From NCBI GenBank assembly GCA_937899835.1, contig CALCCE010000147.1, positions 1 through 48,321 of the forward strand: DNA of 48,321 nt, given 5' to 3'. Source of the DNA: an uncultured Flavobacteriales bacterium. GTDB lineage: Bacteria; Bacteroidota; Bacteroidia; Flavobacteriales_G; Salibacteraceae. Both the position numbers and the translations under genes were made by a program. This document shows, piece after piece, positions 8,055-17,470 of this stretch (the stretch's first letter is position 1; each line of letters begins with the position of its first letter). The notes below the pieces were generated by a model. It saw only the letters and a list, made by a program, of their open reading frames with translations. It was not told the origin of the DNA and did not search any database.

Positions 8055-8088
8055 CTACAAGGATATAAACGGAGCTATATCATTGTAG
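8055..8088 (-). promoter_or_regulatory. inverted repeat over the putative rpoD -7 box
   Basis: CTACAA-G-GATATA (8055-8067) pairs with TATATC-A-TTGTAG (8076-8088). The arms are 13 nt with one mismatch, around an 8-nt loop. On the minus strand the left arm contains TATCCTTG (8065-8058), one change from TAnnTTTG, 21 nt from the rpoD ATG, the same distance as at other promoters here. It could be an operator or, if transcription starts further up, a leader hairpin. Confidence 0.5.
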
Positions 8089-8157
8089 GTTACAGCCAAT
8101 GGCCGGATGGAGTTAAAAGTTACTCCATATTTCCTAGTTCCCGAACAAGAGTTCAGA

Positions 8158-8180
8158 AAAAAGATTTCACACCGAAGTGT
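8158..8180 (-). terminator. weak terminator candidate after pnp
   Basis: On the minus strand ACAC-TTCG-GTGT, a 4-bp stem with a stable UUCG tetraloop, is followed by GAAATCTTTTTT, 10 nt after the pnp stop. The stem is short. Confidence 0.4.
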
Positions 8181-8189
8181 CGGTTTGGA

Positions 8190-10403
8190 TCAACTGTTCT
8201 GCTCGCCGTCAGAATTCCGCGGTTCTCTTGGGGGGCGATTCCCGTGAGGTCTGCGATCGCGGTCTCCTTGTGGCTTGCGCTCAGGTCGTGGAAGCAACGC
8301 TTTGCGAGAGAGACGTAGTTTACCGGATTTTTCATCGATTTCGATGAGTTTTACCTCAACTTCGTCACCTTCTTTGAGCACTTCCTCTACCGATTCCAGT
8401 CGTCTCCAATCGATTTCCGATATGTGGAGCAGTCCGTCCCGGCCGGGCAGTATCTCGATAAACGCACCGAAAGGCATAATATTTTTCACTTTGCCTTTAT
8501 ATACCTCACCCGCTTCAGGAACGGCGGTGATGGCACGGATGCGCGCCAAAGCTCCGTCGATGGAGGCCTTGTCGTCAGACATAATGTCTACGATACCATT
8601 GCGGTCGTCCTCGTCGATAGAGATGGTCGTGTTGGTTTCCTTTTGAATTTCCTGAATGATTTTACCACCGGGTCCAATCACTGCACCAATCATATCTTTT
8701 GGAATAAAGATTTGTACGATGCGTGGTGCGTGGTCTTTGTAGTCTTCACGTGGCTCAGAGATCACTTTGTTCATCTCTTCGAGAATGTGGAGACGACCCT
8801 CGCGTGCTTGTTCCAGTGCTTCTTTCAAAATATCTGCCGAAAGGCCGTCTACTTTGATGTCCATCTGGCATGCGGTAATACCATCTGCGGTACCGGTTAC
8901 TTTAAAGTCCATATCACCGAGGTGATCTTCATCACCCAGGATGTCGGAAAGTACCGAGTAGTTTTTTGTTTCAGGATCCATGGCCAATCCCATAGCGATT
9001 CCCGAAACAGGTTTTTTGATTTTCACACCAGCGTCCATCATCGCCATCGAACCGGCACAAACGGTAGCCATCGAAGACGATCCGTTCGACTCCAGAATGT
9101 CGGATACTACCCGTACAGTATAAGGGTTCGACTCGTCGGAGGGTACCACTTGCTTGAGGGCGCGCAGTGCGAGGTTTCCGTGTCCGATCTCACGACGGCT
9201 GGTGCTCCGAATAGGACGGGCTTCACCGGTAGAGAAAGGCGGGAAGTTATAGTGCAATAAGAATTTTTCGCTGCCTTCGTGGAAAGCACCGTCAATACTC
9301 TGCTCGTTCATTTTGTTACCCAAGGTCACGGTAGTGAGCGATTGGGTTTCACCACGGGTAAAGATAGAAGAACCGTGAGGGCCGGGCAGGTAACCGACTT
9401 CGCCCCAGATCGGACGAATTTCGTTGAGCTTACGACCATCGAGACGCATTTTGTCTTCGATCATCATTTTGCGCACGGCCGCTTTCTCTACTTTGTAAAA
9501 ATAAGTTTTGATCAGGTGGCCTTTTTCTTCCAATACTTCTTCGCTCAAGGTAGAAGTATATTCTTCCAATACCGCTTTAAAAGCTTCTTTGCGGCCTTTT
9601 TTGTTGGCAATTTGTTGCTTGGCTACTTCGTAAGATTTGTCGAAAGTAGCTGCTTTCACCTGCTCGTAAAGCTCTTCATCGTGTTCTTCGTGGCTGTATT
9701 CGCGTTTTACGCCAGCACCTTTCACACGGGAAGCGAGGGTCATTTGTACGCCTACTTGATTTTTAATGGCTTCGTGCCCAATTTGAATGGCTTCCACCAT
9801 GTCCGCTTCAGAAACTTCTTTCATTTCGCCTTCCAACATCATAATGTTGTGCAGGGTGGCGGCCAACATAATGTCGATGTCGGCATCGGCCATTTCCGAG
9901 AGTTTTGGATTAACGCGCCATTCTCCGTTGATACGGGCTACCCGTACTTCAGAAACCGGTCCGGCAAATGGAAGGTCGGAAACTGCGATGGCAGCGGAGG
10001 CTGCCAAACAGGCCAAAGAATCTGGTTGAGTGTCTTTATCAGACGAAACCAGGCTGATCATCACTTGAGTATCGCTGTGGTAGTCTGACGGGAAAAGTGG
10101 GCGTAAGGCCCGGTCAATTAAACGGGCAGTAAGAATTTCTGAGTCGGCTGGGCGCGCTTCGCGCTTGATAAAACCACCAGGGAATTTACCGGTGGAGGCA
10201 TATTTTTCGCGGTATTCAACGGTAAGCGGGAGGAAATCGATGCCTTCTTTGGCTTCCTCATTAGATACAACAGTGGCCAAGAGCATGGTTTTTCCTTGTT
10301 TTACAACAACGGAGCCGTGTGCTTGCTTGGCCAACTTACCGGTTTCAATTATAATTTCTTGACCATCCGCCATTGTGATGGTCTCTTGAATTCCAATGTT
10401 CAT
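8190..10403 (-). CDS. pnp: polyribonucleotide nucleotidyltransferase (PNPase)
   Basis: Phosphorolytic 3'-5' exoribonuclease of the RNA degradosome, 737 residues, trimeric in known homologues. Domains in order: first RNase PH domain (to ~residue 210), helical domain, second RNase PH domain with FTRGETQSL and the phosphate-site region [16 protein letters not shown] domain with [11 protein letters not shown] (~570-600), and S1 domain [18 protein letters not shown] (~625-695). The tail is rich in Arg, Pro and Gly. It follows rpsO on the same strand, the widely conserved rpsO-pnp order, with a hairpin terminator between the two that would leave only read-through for pnp unless it has its own promoter. 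Confidence 0.97.
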   Translation of the reverse strand: MNIGIQETITMADGQEIIIETGKLAKQAHGSVVVKQGKTMLLATVVSNEEAKEGIDFLPLTVEYREKYASTGKFPGGFIKREARPADSEILTARLIDRALRPLFPSDYHSDTQVMISLVSSDKDTQPDSLACLAASAAIAVSDLPFAGPVSEVRVARINGEWRVNPKLSEMADADIDIMLAATLHNIMMLEGEMKEVSEADMVEAIQIGHEAIKNQVGVQMTLASRVKGAGVKREYSHEEHDEELYEQVKAATFDKSYEVAKQQIANKKGRKEAFKAVLEEYTSTLSEEVLEEKGHLIKTYFYKVEKAAVRKMMIEDKMRLDGRKLNEIRPIWGEVGYLPGPHGSSIFTRGETQSLTTVTLGNKMNEQSIDGAFHEGSEKFLLHYNFPPFSTGEARPIRSTSRREIGHGNLALRALKQVVPSDESNPYTVRVVSDILESNGSSSMATVCAGSMAMMDAGVKIKKPVSGIAMGLAMDPETKNYSVLSDILGDEDHLGDMDFKVTGTADGITACQMDIKVDGLSADILKEALEQAREGRLHILEEMNKVISEPREDYKDHAPRIVQIFIPKDMIGAVIGPGGKIIQEIQKETNTTISIDEDDRNGIVDIMSDDKASIDGALARIRAITAVPEAGEVYKGKVKNIMPFGAFIEILPGRDGLLHISEIDWRRLESVEEVLKEGDEVEVKLIEIDEKSGKLRLSRKALLPRPERKPQGDRDRRPHGNRPPREPRNSDGEQNS

Positions 10404-10445
10404 GTGTTTGGTAAAATGGTGTGTCCTGAAAAAAGCTTACATACT

Positions 10446-10474
10446 AAAAAAGGGCAATCAATGTTGCCCTTTTT
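10446..10474 (-). terminator. rpsO-pnp intergenic terminator hairpin
   Basis: A perfect 11-bp stem AAAAAGGGCAA (10447-10457) / TTGCCCTTTTT (10464-10474) with a 6-nt loop. It is symmetric, so it can end transcription from either side. On the minus strand it follows the rpsO stop closely, as the rpsO terminator does in other bacteria. Confidence 0.85.
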
Positions 10475-10483
10475 GGTATAAGC

Positions 10484-10753
10484 TTATTTCCGAAGATTCA
10501 GTTCTTTAATGATTGCGCGGTAACGCGCAATGTCTTTGCGCTTGAGGTAGTCTAATAAACCTCGTCTTTTACCTACCATCGCAACGAGCGATTTCTGGGT
10601 AACGAAATCTTTGCGATTTTGCTTAAGGTGGTTGGTCAGGTGGTTGATGCGGTGGGTAAACAACGCAATTTGTCCTTCAGCCGTACCGGTATCGCTCTCC
10701 GTTTTAGAGTGCTTCCGGAAGATTTCCTTCTTGGTTTCAGGCGTTAAGTACAT
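10484..10753 (-). CDS. rpsO: 30S ribosomal protein S15
   Basis: An 89-residue small-subunit protein that binds the central domain of 16S rRNA. The sequence is canonical: the S15 signature runs from GQIALFTHRINHLTNHLKQN to SLVAMVGKRRGLLDYLKRKD, and the end is YRAIIKELNLRK. It starts at ATG 10753 with its own -7 box 44 nt upstream and is followed by the intergenic terminator and pnp. Confidence 0.98.
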   Translation of the reverse strand: MYLTPETKKEIFRKHSKTESDTGTAEGQIALFTHRINHLTNHLKQNRKDFVTQKSLVAMVGKRRGLLDYLKRKDIARYRAIIKELNLRK

Positions 10754-10797
10754 GCTTCTTCGTTCGAAATGTTATAGTCTCTTCTTAAATCAAGGTG

Positions 10798-10826
10798 CAA
10801 ATATAGATTTTTTTTCTTACCTGCAA
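10798..10826 (-). promoter_or_regulatory. rpsO promoter (TTG-N18-TATATTTG)
   Basis: On the minus strand TTG (10826-10824) and TATATTTG (10805-10798) are separated by 18 nt. This is close to the Bacteroidota -33/-7 arrangement, with a 44-nt leader to the rpsO ATG. The spacer holds an A-run. Confidence 0.65.
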
Positions 10827-10840
10827 TCTTGTGAAAAACC

Positions 10841-11686
10841 CTAATGTTTAAAGAGTTTTAGCGAAAGGGCCAGCTTCGATTTGAGTTCTTTACGGGCCAC
10901 AATGTAATCGAGGAAACCGTGCTCCAACAAAAACTCTGAAGTTTGAAAGCCTTCTGGCAAGTCTTTGCCAATGGTTTCTTTCACTACCCGAGGACCGGCA
11001 AAACCAATGAGTGCTCCCGGCTCGGCAATGTTCAGGTCGCCCAACATGGCGAAGGAAGCAGTGATGCCACCGGTGGTCGGATCTGTCAATATAGAGATAT
11101 AAGGAATTTTGGCTTTGGCCAACATCGAGAGCTTGGCCGATGTTTTGGCCATCTGCATGAGCGAGAACGCGGCTTCCATCATTCGGGCTCCCCCGGATTT
11201 ACTGATGCTGATGAAAGGCACATTGTGTTTCAACGAGTGGTCGATTCCTCGTGCCAATTTCTCACCTACTACCGAGCCCATCGAGCCACCAATGAAAGAA
11301 AAGTCCATGGCACCGATCACCACCTCTTGCTCGTTGAGCAAGCCGGTAGCAATGCGCACTGCGTCTTTCAATCCGGTTTTCTTGCGCGAAGCTTCCAGGC
11401 GGTCTACGTAGTTTTTCGTGTCCCGAAATTTCAGAGGATCACCTGAAATCAGATCCGAAGCCAACTCAACGTATTCCCGGTTGTCGAATAAAAAGGAGAA
11501 ATATTCATAAGACCCGATGCGCTCGTGATAGCCACAATTTTCGCACACCCAAAGGTTAGCGCTGTGGTCTTCAGAAGACATCACGTGCTTGCACTTTGGA
11601 CATTTGTACCAAAGGCCTTCAGGGGTTTCCCGTTTTTCACGGGTAGGCGTCTTAATGTTTTCTTTGATCCGTTTGAACCAACCCAT
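10841..11686 (-). CDS. accD: acetyl-CoA carboxylase carboxyltransferase subunit beta
   Basis: Transfers the carboxyl group from carboxybiotin to acetyl-CoA, making malonyl-CoA for fatty acid synthesis, together with AccA. The 281-residue protein starts with the AccD zinc ribbon: Cys29, Cys32, Cys48, Cys51 (C-X2-C-X15-C-X2-C). The crotonase-like core follows, with [19 protein letters not shown] and the oxyanion region [11 protein letters not shown]. It lies 36 nt downstream of fbaB on the same strand with no terminator seen, so co-transcription is likely. accA is not in the window. Confidence 0.96.
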   Translation of the reverse strand: MGWFKRIKENIKTPTREKRETPEGLWYKCPKCKHVMSSEDHSANLWVCENCGYHERIGSYEYFSFLFDNREYVELASDLISGDPLKFRDTKNYVDRLEASRKKTGLKDAVRIATGLLNEQEVVIGAMDFSFIGGSMGSVVGEKLARGIDHSLKHNVPFISISKSGGARMMEAAFSLMQMAKTSAKLSMLAKAKIPYISILTDPTTGGITASFAMLGDLNIAEPGALIGFAGPRVVKETIGKDLPEGFQTSEFLLEHGFLDYIVARKELKSKLALSLKLFKH

Positions 11687-11722
11687 AGGTATAAGATTTA
11701 GGGTTGTACCTCAGCGGTTCGG

Positions 11723-12790
11723 TTATGCAATGGTCACCGAATCGTCGAGATAAACGTTTTGAACTGCATTGAGAATTTCTACACCCTCTTTCATCGGGCG
11801 TTGGAACGCTTTGCGACCAAGGATCAACCCCTGGCCTCCAGCCCGTTTGTTGATCACTGCTGTAGTTACCGCTTCTGCCATGTCGGAAGCGCCAGAAGAA
11901 GCCCCGCCAGAGTTGATCAAACCGATGCGGCCCATGTAGCAGTTGGCTACCTGGTAGCGGCACAAATCAATCGGGTGGTCCGAAGAAAGCTCCGAATACA
12001 CTTTCGGGTGGGTTTTGCCAAAGTTCACCGCATTGTAGCCACCGTTGTTGGTCGGCAATTTTTGCTTGATGATATCGGCCTGAATGGTAACCCCAAGGTG
12101 GTTGGCTTGCCCGGTAAGGTCGGCCGAGGTGTGGTAGTCAACACCATTGGTTTTAAAAGCCGAGTTGCGGGTGTAGCACCACAAGATAGTAGCCATGCCC
12201 AATTCGTGCGCACGCTCAAAAGCTTGTGCAATTTGTACAATTTGATGGTTGCTGCCTTCAGAACCAAAATAAATGGTGGCACCAATTGCTGCCGCGCCCA
12301 GGTTCCAGGCCTCGTCTACACTGCCAAATTCAATTTGATCGTAAGTAGAAGGATGGCTCAAAAATTCGTTGTGGTTAATTTTTACCACGAATGGAATCTT
12401 GTGCGCATACTTGCGCGAACAACTGGCCAATACCCCGAAGGTGGAGGCTACTGCATTGCAGTCTGCTTCCAAGGCCAGTTTAATAATGTTTTCTGGGTCG
12501 AAATAAATCGGATTGGGCGAAAAGGAAGCTCCGGCAGAGTGCTCGATGCCTTGGTCAACCGGCAAAATAGAAAGGTAACCACTCTTGCCCAATCGCCCAT
12601 GGTTGTAGAGCGAAGCCAGGCTGCGCAACACCTGTGGGCTGCGGTTGGTGCTTTCGAAAATGCGGGACACGAAGTCAGAGCCCGGAAGGTGGATATTGCT
12701 CTGGTCAATGGTATTGCATTGATGCTCCAGAAGGTAAGACGCCTGATCTTGCAGAATGTCTTCGGTCTTGCTCACGCTTGCGGTGGTCAT
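11723..12790 (-). CDS. fbaB: class I fructose-bisphosphate aldolase (DhnA/FbaB type)
   Basis: Splits fructose 1,6-bisphosphate into glyceraldehyde 3-phosphate and dihydroxyacetone phosphate by Schiff-base chemistry, in glycolysis and gluconeogenesis. The 355-residue sequence matches the FbaB family: [38 protein letters not shown] and the block ADIIKQKLP, whose Lys242 corresponds by pattern to the Schiff-base lysine of DhnA-type aldolases. The C-terminus has [15 protein letters not shown], a phosphate-binding region, and [12 protein letters not shown]. It differs from the zinc class II enzyme. It has its own -7 box and is followed closely by accD. Confidence 0.95.
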   Translation of the reverse strand: MTTASVSKTEDILQDQASYLLEHQCNTIDQSNIHLPGSDFVSRIFESTNRSPQVLRSLASLYNHGRLGKSGYLSILPVDQGIEHSAGASFSPNPIYFDPENIIKLALEADCNAVASTFGVLASCSRKYAHKIPFVVKINHNEFLSHPSTYDQIEFGSVDEAWNLGAAAIGATIYFGSEGSNHQIVQIAQAFERAHELGMATILWCYTRNSAFKTNGVDYHTSADLTGQANHLGVTIQADIIKQKLPTNNGGYNAVNFGKTHPKVYSELSSDHPIDLCRYQVANCYMGRIGLINSGGASSGASDMAEAVTTAVINKRAGGQGLILGRKAFQRPMKEGVEILNAVQNVYLDDSVTIA

Positions 12791-12835
12791 AGTGCTGTCG
12801 AAGGATTAAAGTTAATTTGATCCCGGGTGAAGCGA

Positions 12836-12843
12836 CAAAACTA
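12836..12843 (-). promoter_or_regulatory. -7 box TAGTTTTG of fbaB
   Basis: A perfect TAnnTTTG match on the minus strand with 45 nt to the fbaB ATG. The same octamer precedes tamL and the aminotransferase gene. No -33 seen. Confidence 0.5.
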
Positions 12844-12897
12844 ATTATTTATGTCATTGGGTGAATAGGCTACTTCAAAAATGCTGTAGTGCCCCAC

Positions 12898-15357
12898 TCA
12901 GAAAGGATAGCCAATTCCTAAATTGATAGAGCCCTGTGGAAACTGATAAGGGGCGAACCCCCTTTCGTTGCGCATAGCATTCAATTGGTCTTTCGATTGA
13001 AACACCCAGCGTTCTCCTCTGGGAAAACTGGGATCTTTCATTTGTATCGCTCCATCGATGCGGAGAATGAAAAAGCTAAAATCGAAACGTACGCCCAGGC
13101 CGGTGCCAATGGCCAACTCGTTGTAAAACCGGTCCGAACGAATTTCGGCTCCGGGCAAATCGGGATTTTCGTTCAAATTCCAAATGTTGCCGATGTCTAC
13201 AAAAGCCGCTCCTTCGAGTAGTTCAATAATGTCGAAACGGTACTCGATGTTGCCCTCCAATTGTACTTCGCCGATTTTGTCGATTCCAGTGCGCAAGGTA
13301 TCCGGGAGCGCACCAGGCCCCAATGATCTGGCCCTCCAGGCACGCATAAAGTTTGCACCCCCACCAAAGTAACTCTTCTCAAAAGGTAACACATCCAGGT
13401 TGTCCACCGGATTGCCAAGGCCCGTGAAGGTGCGGTATACAAATTCGGTAGTTCGGGTAAAACTCACCTTGCGTTTCACCTCCAGGTCTACCTTAAAGTA
13501 ATTGGCAAAACGAATGTTGTCGATCCGGTAGCTGCCGTCTTCGGTTTCGGCTCCGGCTAATCGGAAGGCCTGGTAGAGCGAAAAACCAGCCAACTCAAGC
13601 CTTGGCCTCAGGTACCAGGTGTTGCTGCGCGGCTTGTTGGGATTGTAGTTATTATAGGTATACTGAAAACGACCCGCCGGGATAAAGTGGTCGTTGTAGC
13701 TCGCCGAAAGCTGGCTGTTGTTCAAGGCATCGAGCAAAGCCCTGAAATCATCGTCGGCACTGATTTGGATCAAGCTGATGTCTACCGGATAGATCGAAAA
13801 GCTGTGAAAGTCTTTGTAATTCAGTTTCCAACCATAGTTGATCTCCGCAATGGTGCGCGAAAAAGTGGGCCGGTTTTGAAAGTTGTAAACCACGTTGATC
13901 TCGGTGCGCGGTTGCGTGTAGGCCAGCTTAGTGAGGTATCTCTTGGCCAGAAAGAGGTCGGGAATCGCCAGCTTTATCTCACTACCAATTTCAATGGTGT
14001 TGAAAGGAGTAAATTCTTCTACCGTGCGTTCTACGGTGCCTTCGTCGGTATTGGCATCGTCTTCGGGCAAAGGCTCGTCGTCGTTGGCAATTTGCTGTGC
14101 CTCCAAACCGCCCTTGAGGCGAAACTCTAAGGCTTCTGCACCTTTGAAAGAATTCTTATTTAAATAGATGGCACTACCGGCAATACCGAGGTTGCCTTGC
14201 TGGTTGGTGCCCTCTGCCTCCAGCGTTACCGCCTGCCGGGGCGATGGGGTGAGGCGAATGATGCAATCCAATTGATTCTCTCCCACCCGTTCGTAGCGGA
14301 TGTTGATGAACTTAAAGGTGCGTAACTCGGCCAGCCTGCGGTTGGTGAGCTGGTGGTTGGTGAGGCTGTAGCGTTCGCCTTCCCGCAGAAATACCGCTTT
14401 TAAAATCACCTCCGGTCGAAACCTCGGCGATTGGCTGTAAACAAAGCTGTAGCCCTCTACTTCTAAGGTATCGGTCGTAATCACCTGATTGGTAGCCAAC
14501 GCATCTCTTTCTTTGGCCCGTAAGGCCAGGTCTTGCTGGTTGTAGTCGGTTTGTATGTAGACGTTGGAGATATAATAGGGCCGGTGTTTTTCGGTAATGA
14601 GGGTGTCTTTTCCATTGGGCAAGGTCTGCAGCCGGGTAGGGTTTCTTACGATCGTGTTCACTGCTACCTTAAAAGGTGCGTTGGGCAGGGCAGTATCTAC
14701 CTCGTAGCTCAGGTACTGTTTGTCGAAATAGAAATACCCAAGGTTTTTTAAGTGATTGGTAAAAGCAGTACGGTCGGCCTCAAAAGCATCCACGTCAAAG
14801 TTGTCGCCATATTTCAACAGGGTTTTCTTCGATGCACTGATGACCTGCGGTATAAATGAAGAGTCTTTAGGGTCGTAATCGATGCTGCTAAGGGTATAGG
14901 CAGGCCCAGCCTTGATGGTATAGACCACCTTGGTTTTTTTCGGATTACGGGGGCTCACCCAAACACTGTCGGTTACCGTGGCCCTGAAATACCCCTTGTT
15001 GCGCATATAGATGGTCAGCTGGTTGGCCGATTTTTGGGTAAGCACCGAATTGAGCACCACCGGTTCCTCGCCAACCGTGTTCATCAACCAATCGTTGACC
15101 CGGTTGCGCTTTTTGCGCTTGCCATAATTATAAACGTGCAGGTAAGGACGCCAAAAACCCAGCAGGTTTCGGTTGGGTTGTTGTTTTAGGATAGAGCTAA
15201 GTTCGTCCTTATCTACGTTGGGATTGTCTACCACGATGGTATTGCGCAAGAGCAGCCGCTCATCTTCGGCCAGGTGCTTGGTGGGGTTGCAGCCCCATAA
15301 CCAACACAGACACAAAAACAGTAGCCCAAAAGGATATGTGGAAAAACGCTTTGTCAA
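12898..15357 (-). CDS. tamL: TamL, BamA/TamA-family outer membrane lipoprotein
   Basis: An 819-residue Omp85-family protein thought to work with TamB in assembly or lipid transport at the outer membrane. The N-terminus is a lipoprotein signal with the lipobox ending at Cys23 (LCWLWGC), the feature that separates Bacteroidota TamL from proteobacterial TamA. Residues ~35-420 hold POTRA-like modules (VVYTIKAGPAYTLSSIDYDP, then YYISNVYIQTDYNQQD). The C-terminal half is the beta-barrel, with a conserved core around FGGGANFMRAWRARSLGPG and an aromatic C-terminus GIGYPF. An acidic insertion (DDEPLPEDDANTDEG) sits early in the barrel region. tamB is not in the window. A -7 box lies 40 nt upstream. 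Confidence 0.88.
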   Translation of the reverse strand: MTKRFSTYPFGLLFLCLCWLWGCNPTKHLAEDERLLLRNTIVVDNPNVDKDELSSILKQQPNRNLLGFWRPYLHVYNYGKRKKRNRVNDWLMNTVGEEPVVLNSVLTQKSANQLTIYMRNKGYFRATVTDSVWVSPRNPKKTKVVYTIKAGPAYTLSSIDYDPKDSSFIPQVISASKKTLLKYGDNFDVDAFEADRTAFTNHLKNLGYFYFDKQYLSYEVDTALPNAPFKVAVNTIVRNPTRLQTLPNGKDTLITEKHRPYYISNVYIQTDYNQQDLALRAKERDALATNQVITTDTLEVEGYSFVYSQSPRFRPEVILKAVFLREGERYSLTNHQLTNRRLAELRTFKFINIRYERVGENQLDCIIRLTPSPRQAVTLEAEGTNQQGNLGIAGSAIYLNKNSFKGAEALEFRLKGGLEAQQIANDDEPLPEDDANTDEGTVERTVEEFTPFNTIEIGSEIKLAIPDLFLAKRYLTKLAYTQPRTEINVVYNFQNRPTFSRTIAEINYGWKLNYKDFHSFSIYPVDISLIQISADDDFRALLDALNNSQLSASYNDHFIPAGRFQYTYNNYNPNKPRSNTWYLRPRLELAGFSLYQAFRLAGAETEDGSYRIDNIRFANYFKVDLEVKRKVSFTRTTEFVYRTFTGLGNPVDNLDVLPFEKSYFGGGANFMRAWRARSLGPGALPDTLRTGIDKIGEVQLEGNIEYRFDIIELLEGAAFVDIGNIWNLNENPDLPGAEIRSDRFYNELAIGTGLGVRFDFSFFILRIDGAIQMKDPSFPRGERWVFQSKDQLNAMRNERGFAPYQFPQGSINLGIGYPF

Positions 15358-15397
15358 GGCCTTGAATTCAGCAGAAGGAAAGTGTTTTTTTGCGTCA

Positions 15398-15405
15398 CAA
15401 AACTA
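15398..15405 (-). promoter_or_regulatory. -7 box TAGTTTTG of tamL
   Basis: A perfect TAnnTTTG match on the minus strand in the 77-nt divergent gap between tamL and the plus-strand methyltransferase gene. No box was found for the plus-strand gene. Confidence 0.5.
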
Positions 15406-15434
15406 ACCATTATATAGCGGTAGCACTTCGGAGT

Positions 15435-16196
15435 ATGTTTTCTAAAAACCAGGTGAAGCGGATAAAAGCCTTGGCGCGTAAGAAAGTACGGCAGGAATCG
15501 GGCCAATTTGTGGTAGAAGGACACAAACTGGTGACCGAGCTATTGCAAAGCGAGCTTCGGGTACTAGAGGTATGGGCCTTGCCCGAGTGGATCGAAAATG
15601 CCAGCTTACCCTTGGCCCACCAGCCTGAAGTGAAGGTTTTTCCGGTAAAACCCAACGAAATGGAACGCCTCACTTTGTTGAACAGTCCCTCTCCGGTATT
15701 GGCCATATTGGCCATACCCGAACCACAAAAAGCCGACATTAATCCACGAGGCTTAACCTTGGTGTTGGACCGCATCAACGATCCGGGAAATTTGGGAACG
15801 CTTATTCGGATAGCCGACTGGTTTGGCGTGCAACAATTGGTCTGCTCCTCCGATACGGTAGACGCCTACAATCCGAAGGTGGTACAGGCCACCATGGGAT
15901 CATTGGCCCGGGTATACCTTATATATACCGATTTGGTGTCATGGCTACACACCTCTAAGGCACAGTTCCCTGAAATTCCTATTTGTGGGGCAGTTATGAA
16001 CGGTGAAAACCTCTACCAAAGTGAGTTAAAGGCACCCGCAGTGGTGGTGATGGGCAGCGAAAGCCATGGAATCGATTCCAATTTACTTCCGCTTTTGTCG
16101 CATCAGCTTACCATCCCTGTTTATGGTGGAGCCGAGTCGCTAAATGTTGCTGCTGCAGCCGCGATAATGTGCGCTGAATTTAGGCGCAGGCGTTGA
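15435..16196 (+). CDS. SpoU/TrmH-family RNA 2'-O-methyltransferase
   Basis: An SAM-dependent RNA ribose methyltransferase of the SPOUT superfamily, 253 residues from ATG 15435. That start is preferred to an ATG at 15390 because it follows GGAG and aligns with the family N-terminus FSKNQVKRIKALARKK. The N-terminal substrate-binding domain (VEGHKLVTELL) is followed by the SpoU knot: motif 1 NDPGNLGTLIRIADWFG, motif 2 VVMGSESHGI and motif 3 IPVYGGAESLNVAAAAAIM. The target, rRNA or tRNA, cannot be read from the sequence. It is divergent from tamL. Confidence 0.9.
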   Translation: MFSKNQVKRIKALARKKVRQESGQFVVEGHKLVTELLQSELRVLEVWALPEWIENASLPLAHQPEVKVFPVKPNEMERLTLLNSPSPVLAILAIPEPQKADINPRGLTLVLDRINDPGNLGTLIRIADWFGVQQLVCSSDTVDAYNPKVVQATMGSLARVYLIYTDLVSWLHTSKAQFPEIPICGAVMNGENLYQSELKAPAVVVMGSESHGIDSNLLPLLSHQLTIPVYGGAESLNVAAAAAIMCAEFRRRR

Positions 16197-16253
16197 ATTT
16201 CGTGCTTCATTCCGCTACTACAGCCCTATTTATGAAAAATAAGGCAACCTTAA

Positions 16254-16273
16254 AATACCTAAGGTTAGGTATT
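16254..16273. promoter_or_regulatory. perfect 9-2-9 inverted repeat, putative operator
   Basis: AATACCTAA (16254-16262), GG, TTAGGTATT (16265-16273) is a perfect inverted repeat whose right arm overlaps the -33 TTG of the promoter at 16272. The position suits a repressor site. The half-site resembles the TTAGG words of DtxR/MntR-type metal regulators but in the opposite polarity to the IdeR box, so the binder is unknown. No second copy was noticed in the window. Confidence 0.5.
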
Positions 16274-16302
16274 GGTCAAACTTAAGGTGGCGGGTACATT
16301 TG
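16272..16302 (+). promoter_or_regulatory. promoter of the DUF4856-imelysin-HTTM-TonB operon
   Basis: TTGG at 16272 and TACATTTG at 16295-16302 are separated by 20 nt after TTG, a full Bacteroidota -33/-7 promoter. The -7 box lies 39 nt before the ATG at 16342. Confidence 0.7.
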
Positions 16303-16341
16303 CGCTGCAATTTAGAATTAGTCTAAATAAGATCTAAACAA

Positions 16342-17448
16342 ATGAATTATTCTTCCTTCTTTAAGTATTCACGCTACGCTGTAGCGGCTGCCTTGGTACT
16401 AACACTTGGTGCTTGTGGCAATGACGATGATGGTGACGATGATCCCGCACCAGATAACAGTTATACAGTTCCAGAAACGTATAACTTCGAAAATGTAAAG
16501 TATACCGGTCAAACCGAGCGTTTGGACATGTTGGCTGAAATGACCACCTACATGAAAACCGGTAACACGCAGGGCACCACCTTGGATGCTCAGATTTTGA
16601 AAGACAAGTTTGCTAACGTCAATGGTCAATTTTCTACCACGTATAGCAAAAACCTGGAAAGCAAAACTTTTGCTCCTGATGTAGCCATGTTTCAGGGATT
16701 TATGGATGACATTGCTACTGCAAGTCAATCAGCCACTCCAGGATCTGACGGTACCGCCGGTGTTGTAACCAGTATCGATGGTGCTAAGTCTTACTTATTG
16801 AACGAAGACGGAGTAGAGTACACCCAGCTGATCGAAAAAGGTTTGATGGGCGCTACTTTCTATTACCAAGCTACCGCTGTTTACCTCTCTGATGATCGTA
16901 TTGGTGACGCTGTGGACAACACTACTGTTGTTCCTGGTGAAGGTACCGATATGGAGCACCACTGGGATGAAGCTTTCGGATACTTTGGAGTTGAGAAAGA
17001 TTTCCCAACCAACACTGACGTTCGTTTCTGGGGTAACTACTGCAACGGTCGCGATGGTGTTTTGGGTACCAACAGCCGTTTGATGGATGCCCTTCTCAAA
17101 GGTCGTGCTGCCATCAGCAACAACGACAAAGACGCCAAATTGGAAGCTCGTACCGAAGTAAGCAAGGTGTGGGAAGAAGTAGTAGCGGGAACCGCTATTC
17201 ACTACATTAATGGTGGTCTTGAAGATTTTAACGATGATGCGCTGCGCTGCCACCAATTGAGTGAAGCTTGGGCTTTCATCCTCTCTCTGAAATACAACTC
17301 TAACGGAACTTTGAGCGCTTCTCAAGTAGATGCTTTGCTCGCTCAATTGGGTGCTGACTTCTACGACATTACCGTAGCTGACCTGAATGCTTTGAAAGAT
17401 AGCATGGCTGCCACCTTCGGTTTGGAGTCGGTAAAAGACCAACTTTAA
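16342..17448 (+). CDS. DUF4856-family lipoprotein
   Basis: A 368-residue lipoprotein with lipobox LTLGAC (Cys25). Cys25 is followed by an acidic run GNDDDGDDD, which resembles the acidic export signals that send Bacteroidota lipoproteins to the cell surface. The body is mostly helical and matches, from memory, the DUF4856 family found beside imelysin genes. Segments such as GLMGATFYYQAT and MEHHWDEAFGYFGV carry paired His and acidic residues that could bind metal. The function is unknown. It is the first gene of a four-gene operon, 22 nt before the imelysin gene. It probably acts with imelysin as a surface component of a metal or haem uptake system (inference). Confidence 0.8.
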   Translation: MNYSSFFKYSRYAVAAALVLTLGACGNDDDGDDDPAPDNSYTVPETYNFENVKYTGQTERLDMLAEMTTYMKTGNTQGTTLDAQILKDKFANVNGQFSTTYSKNLESKTFAPDVAMFQGFMDDIATASQSATPGSDGTAGVVTSIDGAKSYLLNEDGVEYTQLIEKGLMGATFYYQATAVYLSDDRIGDAVDNTTVVPGEGTDMEHHWDEAFGYFGVEKDFPTNTDVRFWGNYCNGRDGVLGTNSRLMDALLKGRAAISNNDKDAKLEARTEVSKVWEEVVAGTAIHYINGGLEDFNDDALRCHQLSEAWAFILSLKYNSNGTLSASQVDALLAQLGADFYDITVADLNALKDSMAATFGLESVKDQL

Positions 17449-17470
17449 TTTCTACTTAACTTAAGTTGAA

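Noticed and set aside
12805-12816. ATTAA-AG-TTAAT palindrome in the fbaB leader
   Set aside because: Short and AT-only; expected by chance in leader sequence.
11759-12820. 353-residue plus-strand frame opposite fbaB
   Set aside because: Antisense of a highly conserved aldolase gene; no domain recognised.
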